From assembly GCA_029204225.1 (NCBI GenBank), contig CM055108.1, forward strand, positions 13,515,955 to 13,579,954: a DNA stretch of 64,000 nt. The letters are read 5' to 3'. The notes under the pieces were generated by a model. It ran no database searches and had not been told where the DNA came from. It saw only the letters and a program-made list of their open reading frames with translations. The translations under genes were made by a program, and so were the position numbers. This document shows positions 48,310 through 57,600 of this stretch, piece by piece (position 1 is the first letter of the stretch; every line of letters begins with the position of its first letter). This stretch comes from Diphasiastrum complanatum. Lineage: Eukaryota; Streptophyta; Lycopodiopsida; Lycopodiales; Lycopodiaceae.

Positions 48310-49944
48310 AATCTGGTAACTCTCTTTCAGCTTCTGCTTGTTTTTCTTCTGTTGTTGTTGGAGCTCATAATGATTTTTGAGAATTTCATAGCTGACTAGA
48401 TCACTGTCTGCTATGTATTTCGTCTCATCAAATTTAACATCTCGAACAACTTTTATCTTGCCAGTTTTGGATACATAAACACGATAATATGACGAATGTA
48501 ACTCGAATCCTACCCAAAAACTTGTTATGCTTTTAAATTAGATCCTTCCTTGTAAATCTATAGGAACTCATGCATTTGCCAGTAGTTTGCTTAGGCTGTC
48601 CAGACTAGTGATAGGAAAATGTGTGCCTTGACATGAGTTGATATAGATTTACAAAAAGAGCTATGTGAACACATTTTTGAAATTCCAAAAATGGGGGTGA
48701 AATTACTCATTCATCGGAGGGGTGGAAGTGATTTCCATGAGTCTTGGATTTTTCAGAAGAAGAATACAAAGAAATGCTTCTAAAATCCAAAAAAAAAGTG
48801 GAACCACCAAACTGCTAGCAAATAGGTTCTTCTTTCCATTGAGTTTCTTTCTCAGCTTATCTGGTATCTGCATATACATTGCGCATCCAAATGTTCGAAC
48901 ATGTGCAAGATTTGGCTTCGACTTCCACCATATCTCATGAGGAGTTTTATCTGGTATTCGAGATTTCGGAATATGATTATGAAGATAATTTGATGTAGCC
49001 ACTACTTCTGCCCACAATTGTTTTGGTGCTTTCGCATGAGCCATCATACACCTTGCAGCTTTCATCAGTGTATGATTCCTTCGTTCAGCTATTCCATTGT
49101 GTTGAGGTGTGTAAGATGCAGTCTTTGTGTGCATAATACCTTGATCAGTATAGTAAGCTTTGAATTCGTTGGAAATGTACTCACCTCCACGATTTGTGCG
49201 AATTTGCTTCAGCTTATTGCCTATCTGCTTCTCAGCCCAATTCGTATACTCAACAAATTTTTCGAAGGCTGCAGATTTAGTACGAATAAAGTATAATACA
49301 GTGAACTTGTTGAAGTCATCAATAAACATAATGAAATATTTTGCATCACCCAACGACAATACTCCAAATGGTCCACAAATATCTGAATGCATAATTTCAA
49401 GTACCTTAGCTGCTTAATAAACATCCTTACTGAAAGGTGTTCTAGTCATCTTGCCTTTAAGATAGGATTCGCAAGTAGTTCAAATATCTCTACTTTTGAT
49501 TTCGACTCCTTGAATTCTCTGACTTTTGTTGGCTTGGTACAAGACTTCCATGCTCATGTGACATAGCCTCTTGTGCCACAATACATCTATCAATTTCTGA
49601 GTTTGATTGACTTGTTCGATTCTTGTTTGAATGTTCAAGTGATATAAATTTTCTTCTTTAGCAACTAGGTTAACAGAATCTTCCTCGAACAGTTTACAAG
49701 AGTCCTTCATGAAGGTTACTGACATGCCTGTATCGGATAGAAGATCTTTGTCAAGAGTAGGGACATAGAGAACTTCCTCCAGTTTCTTGTCACTTTGATT
49801 CGTTTCCAGCCATAATACACCAGTTCCATCACCCACGTGTTTAGAACCATCTCCAAGTATAATGAATCTTGAATAGTTCATGTTCTTGTACTCAAGACAG
49901 AATTTGTTCTGAGGAAACAAAATGTGAGGTGGCTTCCAAATCAA
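48310..49944 (-). pseudogene. Copia C3 pre-integrase and integrase
   Basis: The pre-integrase segment (49944-49480) has LWHKRLCHMSMEVL, and the second metal-binding pair reads CESY instead of the usual CxxC. Integrase (49424-48703) has HSDICGPFG, FIDDFNKF, then TNRGGEYISNEF, where the usual catalytic Asp of TDxGGEY is Asn, and NGIAERRNHTL with the Glu kept. The C-terminal region continues in other frames to about 48310 with DETKYIADSDLVSYEI. Stop at about 49415 and frame changes after 48820. Both substitutions would be expected to disable the enzyme. Confidence 0.85.
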
Positions 49945-50149
49945 GCACTACTTCTCAAATTGAATTAGATGAACAGCGTAGATCGGTACGAACATAAGCT
50001 GCTGAATTCCTTGTTGTCCTGTCTTCTACTGCTCTGGAGCATTCTGATTTGTCTTCGACATAGTTTGAATTTGAAGGTTCGTTTCGATTCTACTTCTTTT
50101 TGTTTCTGGAATTCTTATAACAGACTACTGCTGCATGACCTCGTTTATG

Positions 50150-50959
50150 ACAATGAATGCATTCAATCTTTGGATTTAGCCAACACTCTTTTTTTCTGTG
50201 TGACCTGATCTTCTGCATCTGTTACAGATCTTTTTATCACTATAATTCTTCTGTTGTTTTCCAAATTGTTGTTCATTAGTCTTAGACTCATTTTTCTTAG
50301 ACGAATCCCTCTTAAACTTGGACTTCTTATTCTTCTGAGTAAATAGAGTATTTTTTGAATCACCATTGTCGTCATAGCGTTCATGAGCTTCTACTTCCTC
50401 CTTAACTCCGTCTATTGTCTTTTGAAGTGTCATTGTCGCATCTTTCGCCAATAAGGTTCGAGTTGTGTGGAATGACCTGGGCTCGAAGAAAATAGCTAAA
50501 TTGTTTTTCCTTAGAAATTGTATTTTCTGTACCAGAATTATGCAAGGAAATAAACAGATCTTTAATCTTTTGCACGAATGTGTTCAGGTCTTTGTCGTCC
50601 CACTGTAGATAAGTTAATTGGTCTTCCAAGAACATGATCTGATTCCGAGATCGAGTCTCAGTTTTTGTTTGCAATTCTTCCCATAAATCATTTGCATTTG
50701 AAATTGATGTAAGATTTAAAATTATATTGTCATGCACTGAAGACGCAATAATTGCTATAGCTTTGTCATTTTTTAAACTCCATTCTCGAAGTTCTTTGCC
50801 AAGAGTAGCTTCTGTCTTCTCCTCAATTGGTTCTACTCATTGCCATAGACCTTTGCTCTTCAACAAGAGTGAAGTCTTTAATTTTCAAATCAAGTAGTTT
50901 GAACCTTCTGGGTCCAAGATTGTGGTGATCTTAGCTTGAATATTGGTGATCGACGACAT
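50150..50959 (-). pseudogene. Copia C3 gag
   Basis: Starts at ATG 50959 (MSSITNIQAKITT). The body has DLWEELQTKTETRSRNQIMFL and WDDKDLNTFVQKIKDLF (50737-50402), and is followed in a shifted frame by a basic region and two knuckles around 50235-50120: CNRCRRSGHTE(K)K, decayed, and CIHCHKRGHAAVVC, intact. At least one stop (near 50880) and one frame change (near 50450) interrupt it. Confidence 0.82.
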
Positions 50960-51074
50960 TCTTTAATTCTGAATAACCTCCAGATAGCGACTTACTAATG
51001 GATGTATGAAGAATGCTGAGAGGGATGCAAAGATACCACTATATCAACTTTAATTCCGGTAGCTCTGATACTAC

Positions 51075-51658
51075 TGTAGGAAAAATAGTAATTATTCTTT
51101 CACAGAGAATACGATGCAAGTTTGAATAAATCAAACTAATATCAGTGTCTTCAATCGGGATTGTATATGATCTATGTACTAATAGAACAATATTAGTTCT
51201 GATTGAATATGCGTGCAAAAATTATATGCAGAAGTAAGAGACAACTTAAGACAATTTAGACAATAAGAAAAAACTATTGACCAAAAGACGAATTTTTATA
51301 ACTCTAAATCTGATTCATCAATATACATATCTTGCTATCTTATCTTGCTATTGTGTCTCTGATTGAGTACTGTATTACAATGAGTAGTGCACATGTATTT
51401 ATATTGCTATAGGACAGGTCTTTTGGGCTTTTATTTACAGGTCTTTTGGCCTTTCAATGCTGTAACAGTAGATATCTAACCGTTTGCGACGGTTGATATT
51501 CAATTAGACGCTTTGTTTCCAGGGTCGAATAAATTCTATTCGCGAATTATTCACGACAGTCCATCTCTTCATCTCAGCTTTGTATTTCGTTGATTGTTCG
51601 CGACACTTGTCTCTTTGCGACATTTTCGTCTTTCGCGAATTGTTCGCGACAAATGACA
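51075..51658 (-). repeat. 5' LTR of C3
   Basis: Right copy of the C3 LTR. The end facing the gene body is tgtagg at 51075. Its far part (51530-51658) contains repeated ttcgcgaa and gtcgcgaa palindromic motifs and ends aaatgaca, giving a TG start on the minus strand. A tataaata-like box is at the tatttatattgc block (51395-51407). Confidence 0.82.
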
Positions 51659-51914
51659 ATTATTTTACGTAACTTATGATAGCTAGATAGCCATTAGTCA
51701 AGTTATTGGATAGCCAACAGTCATGAAGGTAGATAGCCATCTTGGACTACTTATATGTAGCCATTCATTTGTATGAGACACACTTTTGTTAAACAATCTA
51801 CTGTTCATATTGGCTGTCCACAAGTTTCTACAAGAGGGTCATCTAACCATTTCTCTCTTCTCTTTGAGAATACTTTGTGTTAATGAATAGTAGTTGTTCT
51901 ACGCAAATGTCAAA
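51659..51914. other. Sequence between C3 and the resumed C2 frame
   Basis: About 250 bp with no coding motif, ending ttctacgcaaatg. It is either an additional LTR piece or the outer part of the C3 LTR. The 5-bp tcaaa occurs at both edges of the whole insert (47833-47837 and 51910-51914), consistent with a target duplication for C3 plus this segment. Confidence 0.4.
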
Positions 51915-52836
51915 GGTGAAGATCCTTGGTAGATATATAGTGGGGCTAGCTCCCACATGTTGGGTAAAAGGGAGTATTTTTCTCAACTCACACCTTATGT
52001 AGGACCTATAAAGTCCACTTTTACAACAAATGATCATGAATGTAAAATTGAAAGTGTGAGATCCATTCCCTTATGCTTAAGATCTTCCAAGAAGACTAAG
52101 ATAGATGATGTTCTCTTCATTCCTAGCATCACTCAGAAGTTGCTTAGTGTTGCCCAACTTTTAGATCATGGTTTCATTGTGAAGTTCTCTACTAATGTAT
52201 GCAACATCAAGAAGAATAGGAAGATCATAGCAAGAGGAAGAAAGTTTGAAAGGTTGTTTGAGCTTGATGCTTTTGTTGATCCTAACCAATTTGTGATAGT
52301 AGCCAAGGAGGACAAGATGACGACAAATGATTTGTGGCACAAGAGGCTTGGTCACATCAACACCAAGTCTATGAAAGCCATATGCAAGGAGGAGCTTGCT
52401 CTAGGCCTTCCAAGATCCATGGCAAAGGAGGAAAAAGTTTGTGAGATGTGCTTTGGCTAAGGCACATAGGTTGCTTTTCTCTAACACTATCACTAAAACT
52501 ACTCACCCTCTTAATTTGATTCATTTAAATGTACAATTTGCTAGCACAAAAAGCAATGGTAAAGCCACAATGTTTGTAATCTTGAATGATGAATTCTCTA
52601 AGAATCATATTGGCAAAGATATGGTTGAGATCAAGGAGAAGCTCGATCAAGAGGAGGAGCAAAATCCGAGAGCTTCAACTATTCCAAGGAGAGCCACAAG
52701 AGCAAAGATGGAGCTATCAATGCTCATTTTTGTGGACAAGGAAAGGCAACTTGAGAAGGAGGGTACATTTTGTACTTCATTTGTCGAGTTTTGTAATGAA
52801 GTCCCTTTGCATTCTAAAGTATGGAATGAAAAGTAG
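51915..52836 (+). pseudogene. Copia C2 protease to integrase remnant
   Basis: Resumes with DPW, a TAG stop (51930-51932) and IYSGASSHM, where the catalytic Asp of the usual DSG is Tyr. Pre-integrase follows with FIPSITQKLLSVAQLLDHG and LWHKRLGHINTKSM. A stop at 52457-52459 breaks the Cys pair of the zinc site. Integrase begins with LALAKAHRLLFS but jumps after NDEFSKN (about 52610) to the C-terminal linker NPRASTIPRRATRAKMELS. The integrase core, including two of three catalytic residues, is deleted, and RT and RNase H are absent. Confidence 0.83.
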
Positions 52837-53327
52837 TTGTCATATCTACTTACTCTTGAATGTGCTAGCATGACATTTTCATTCATAAGTTGACAAATTT
52901 TGACTTCATTTTCATAGAGGCATATTGTGAACCTTGTATAAGAGTAAGTGAATCATCCTTGAAGGACACTTATATCCATACAAGAGTATTTGGCCTCATT
53001 AGTTTCAAGTTCAACAACTACGTAATGCAAATTGCTAGTGGTAAGCGATTGTGGACTAGTCAATTGTGGACTAATAAATTTGGTATAAATAATCTTGGTG
53101 ATTGTTTTGTTGACTTGAAAGATCATATTGAGAAGGAGAACATTCAAGTTTAAAGACTTGAAAACAAAGTCCTTGAGAGTCTTGAAGAAGATCATGGTTT
53201 GCATCCATGTTTTCATCAACACCAAGAGGGAGTGAGCATGATAAAGAAAAAAGACATCAACGAAGAACCCGAGAAGGAGCACTTGTTTCAAGGCAAAAGA
53301 GAACTGAATCTACATTAATATGAAGAT
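52837..53327 (+). other. Unassigned stretch after C2
   Basis: Short frames on plus (52890-53153) with no recognisable domain, and a minus-strand shadow. Possibly a continuation of the same source as the 184-codon frame that follows, with a frame break near 53155. Confidence 0.3.
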
Positions 53328-53882
53328 TTGGGCAAAGAGAAAGGAGCAGCAAAGAAGTTTATCCATATCTCCCTTTACTCATCGTATATTGTATTTAATA
53401 AAAAACATGTCATGTATTTGACAAAGTCTTCTGATGATGCTAGTATGAACATTGTTTTTCATCCTATATCTTATGATAATGGAATAGTGATCATTACTAC
53501 TTTGATTGGAGTTTCAAATATGTGTTCAAAGGCCTCATCTTGTGATCCATTCATTCTTGAATTTCCAAAGAACGAATACCTTCATTGGAAAGATGCCAAG
53601 TTGAAGTTCATTGTTTTGGTGGATAAAGTCAAGATGATGATATCTCAAGCTTTGGTTGTATGTGCTTCATACAAAAGTTGGATCTTATGGAAAGTTGCTG
53701 TTTTTTATGTTTATTTTGAGGAGGAGACTCACATTTTGCAGTCCAAGGTGATCATTCAACAACCTACCAAAGACAAAGCTTGGATCTTGAAGACAACTTT
53801 TATGGAGCTCTCACTACATTTGACAACTTGGAGCTCAAATTATGTTCTTATTGTAATGAGTGATTATACTCTACCATGTTGA
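53328..53882 (+). CDS. Unrecognised 184-codon open frame
   Basis: I do not recognise this protein. The frame runs from ATG 53328 to TGA 53880-53882. Composition is ordinary, with a Lys-rich start (MGKEKGAAKKF), hydrophobic stretches (SYDNGIVIITTLIGVS and KLKFIVLVDKVKMMI) and several Cys and Trp residues. It has no transposase, RT, knuckle or protease motif. It sits after the C2 copia remnant and ends 5 bp before a minus-strand LTR. It could be the downstream extra sequence some copia elements carry, a captured gene piece, or chance. The length is unusual for AT-rich noise. Confidence 0.3.
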   Translation: MGKEKGAAKKFIHISLYSSYIVFNKKHVMYLTKSSDDASMNIVFHPISYDNGIVIITTLIGVSNMCSKASSCDPFILEFPKNEYLHWKDAKLKFIVLVDKVKMMISQALVVCASYKSWILWKVAVFYVYFEEETHILQSKVIIQQPTKDKAWILKTTFMELSLHLTTWSSNYVLIVMSDYTLPC

Positions 53883-53886
53883 ATCC

Positions 53887-54391
53887 TGTTAGGATCTAGT
53901 GCAGTATGCAGATCACATAATCAATCACCATAGACACTCCTCCCAAGCTCTCAAAGATGGCACAACAAAAGCTTATAGATTACAAATAAACACTGTACAT
54001 ATGGAGTATTCACAAACTGCATGAAAAGGTAGGTGTCCTAAAATTGGCCTACCACCTGTCAAACTAAGGTCAGGCCCAATATGGCCAAATTTGATCGACA
54101 AACTCATGACATGCCCCTGAGTATAACAAGTACTATATATAACTCTGTACATGCTAATTTTTCCTACGTGTGGCTACTCGGCTAACCCAAGTAGCCGGCT
54201 ACGGGATCAATGCCCGACTGATATGACAATAGTGGATCACGTCCCCATAACAACCAAAAACTGTAAATCCTAATTAACTGAAGACATGTATAGTTAATTA
54301 CAATACTGCATTTCGAGCTTACAATAAAAACATATCAGATCAAATCTGATTCTTAACAAATTGGTCAAGCTAGAACTGTGAAATTTCAACA
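53887..54391 (-). repeat. 3' LTR of a lost minus-strand copia element
   Basis: Plus-strand edges are tgttaggatc and ttcaaca, so TG...CA in both orientations, 505 bp. On the minus strand it is directly preceded by taaggaggag, a polypurine tract, which makes it a 3' LTR. Only a few tens of bases of internal sequence remain on its right. Its first 34 bp on the minus strand resemble the C2 LTR start. It lies about 210 bp beyond the RRP45 stop codon. Confidence 0.7.
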
Positions 54392-54604
54392 CTCCTCCTT
54401 ACAATTTAGCTTGATGAGACTATCCTGGATCAATAGTAATTACATGCATAAAAACAACATAATTTACAGGTTCTTGATGTATAAGCTGAAATGAAGTAGG
54501 AAATATGGAGCTGATATGTTTGGTATTTTCTCCCAATGGCAAGGTGTATAGGCACACCTATTACATAATATAGAGGCTAACAGCTTTATTATTTGATCCT
54601 AAAA

Positions 54605-57600
54605 TTATCTTTTGGGTTTTCTCTTGACAGCATCTAATAAGCTACAGGGCTTGGCACCAAAATTTTGATTAACTTTCATAGCAATTTTCTGAGATTCCTG
54701 ATACTTTAGTGCATTTACACTGTTGGAATTTACCATATCCAATTGGTTTTCTTCCCCGTGTAATGGATCACAATATGATGTCCCTATTTGTGATAAGTCT
54801 TGATTTTGAGAAATATTAGTCTGCCTGAGAGATGCAGCCATGTCATTGCATTCTTTGACCACTATTTTGGTTCCACAATCATGCCATCTTCTCTGAGATG
54901 CTGCATTATTTGCAAGAGCCTCTGCAACTGCCCTGAATTCTTCCAGTGCATCGCTATCTGATAAAACAGAGCATACACACCATCTTAATATGGGGACCAC
55001 TACAGTTGTATGTATATCTCTAGCAAGATTTTGTAGATTGATCTATGAATTTGCGTTACTATAAAATCAAAGGATGAACAAGTACAACTTTGAAACCAAT
55101 GAAAGTTCCCAATCTTCTCTTCTACCACATCAGCTAGTTGTCATCCAGTTTCTAGAGATAGATTCTTGTGACTGACAGAGATACAAAAACAATATAACAA
55201 GCCAAAAACGACACTCTTATACTTAAGTAGGATGGACTTGTAGCAGCTTGCTACTGTAGTATCCCACAAAAACTGAAATTTCACCTTACAATTTTTTAAC
55301 ATAGATCGTTGCTTCTTTCCAAATGTTGGAAAGAATTCTGCTTCTAGTTAGTTGATGCATACACATCAATGACATTTCTTCTACAAGCTTCTTAGGAGAA
55401 CAACTGGGCTTGAACAGCTAAACATTGATCAGATGCAGTGCATTAATTGTGGGCACCAGCTGGCTTAGGAAGGGTTAATATGACAAGGGACATTAGACAA
55501 GTTGGTCACCTTTCAATCTTAGTCTGATTGAATATATCACATCCTTGGCTTCTACTCGTACATCACTGAAGTGCTAAACCATCAAGCATCATATATGACC
55601 TACTCTACACGTAAATATGAGAATTACAGTTCGAATAGCTTCAATAACAGAACAACCTCTAACAAAGTCCCATGTGAGGTTTTACTGTGTCTTTATTTGA
55701 ACTGCCCACTCTGTGAAACAAAGGCTGTGTTAGGTAAAGAAGAAAGAGCCTTTCTGGGATCTCTTTATTTTCGAATGTTGACTACCAGGAAATCCCACGT
55801 TGGCCTTGGCCCTTCATGTCCAAACTTTAGGACAATTTCACTCTCCAAGATCTATGGCAACCTAGGAATACCAAAAAACTTGTTTGGGCTTAGCTTACAT
55901 ATTCTGATTACTAACCATGCGGTGACAATGTCTGCGTATCCAGGTCGCCTGAACTTGTATCAGAATTTCTTTTCAGCTGCCTGCACACAATTAGGGACCA
56001 CATAAGTTTTGAGACTTGTGAACAGAAATAAATCAACTCCATAAAAGGGTATAAAGGAAAATATCCAGTACCTGACAAGGGGCAAGGGTCTACAGAGATA
56101 AAACAGAGGATAGCTTATTTGAAGGTTTCGCAATGTAAAGGTTTGCAAAAACCAGTGTCAAACTCCTTAAGGCAGAGCACAAACAGTAAGTAAAGTTTAA
56201 GAAAGCTTCTCAATCTAAACAAATATATGCATAGTAGTCTTTTCCAAATATAAAAGCATCCTAGAAACTAAAAGTATGAGGCATGGGAGAAGAAAAGTCC
56301 TTGTTTGAATGTGGACCTGCTCCATAAGCAAGCACTTGTCATATGACTGAAAATGAACTTACCCTACAACGCATCCAGCTGACAAGTGGTTGGCAAGTTC
56401 TTTGGTATCAAGTAGCTCCTCCCTGAGATGGATATCGTATGCATCATCCTCATCCGATACGTCACTGGACTTAATATCTACCATCTTGCTTTTTATGGGT
56501 CTTCCAATTTCCACAAAAGAATTTTCATGTGATAACAGTGTTGTCAAAATATGTTCTTTCCCAGTACCCTCGAATATCTCATCTGCCGCTATAGTGTGCA
56601 AAGCATTCCAGTACTGGCTGGCGTTTCTTAGTACTCTCTCCTCATTATGGGTTTCCACCTGCACAGTGCAAACTAAACAATAGCACCAGTTTTAACAGAA
56701 GTTTATTGTGCAGAACAGTTTTAAGTGGAAGATAATTGGACCAAAACTGTCTTTGGCTATCCACTCACAATAATTACATGCGCTATACTTGAGTTCACCA
56801 ATTTGCTGACTGAAATTCAAGGTCATGTATGTTGACAGTATCTATGTTCAGTTTGTTGGGTTGGTTAAACCTATGCATAGCTCTTTTGGTTCATCTAGTT
56901 TAGAGCTTGGCGTCTTTTAGAGTCACACACATACAATCTGAATTTTTATTATCAAGAGAGATATTTGTGGTATAGATAATAGCAACTTAGTTCAAGTATA
57001 TCAATGTCAAGTAGACAAATATAATAGTACTAATGAGCTTTTATAGTTTCTAGTAAAGCCCTCCTAACCAAGCTTTCCCCTAAAATTGCATGAGTTTTTC
57101 TTGGCTCCATTAGAATCTACTATAGGCAGTTGGCAATAATAAGCAAGCAAATGCGTGCTACAATCTTCTTGAATGCTTCTTGGTTTTCAAGGGGAGGTTC
57201 GAACCTGAGACCAAAGAAACTTTGGATGTCAAGCTAACCAACTGAGCCAACCCCATGGTCATAATCTTCTTGAATGGCCTAAGTCTCGTTGAAACCACAT
57301 TTTAGTAGCCCATATGTCAAAGGCCTGCAATTTCCCATGGTTTCAGCTACTTTTATGTTGGTAATTTTTGAAGGATTTCCCCTTAGTGATTGCACAAACT
57401 ATGATTTATGCATTACAATAGGTAGAGCTCCAAGCTGCTCTCATGGTTTCTGCCATCCAACAATTTTCTGGAAACTGGGGCTATCTATCAAAGTCATCCA
57501 TTTACATATGACTAGTAGTCAAAGATTAACTCTCATCAAAATCACATAGTCATGTGACTTTTACATGTTTCACAAGTCTCTACTAGTGTACTCTCTATGC

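Larger units (their letters stand above)
47839..51658 (-). mobile_element. Copia element C3, internally deleted, nested in C2
   Basis: Minus-strand copia. The 5' LTR is at 51075-51658 (its outer limit could lie further right), with primer site tagtatcagagc read on the minus strand at 51073-51062. Gag starts at 50959, then come protease/pre-integrase and integrase. Homology ends in the integrase C-terminal region near 48310, where a partial 3' LTR (47839-48306) begins directly. RT, RNase H, the polypurine tract and about 100 bp of the 3' LTR are lost in one deletion. It inserted between the gag and protease parts of C2. A solo LTR of the same family is at 5389-5866. Confidence 0.87.
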
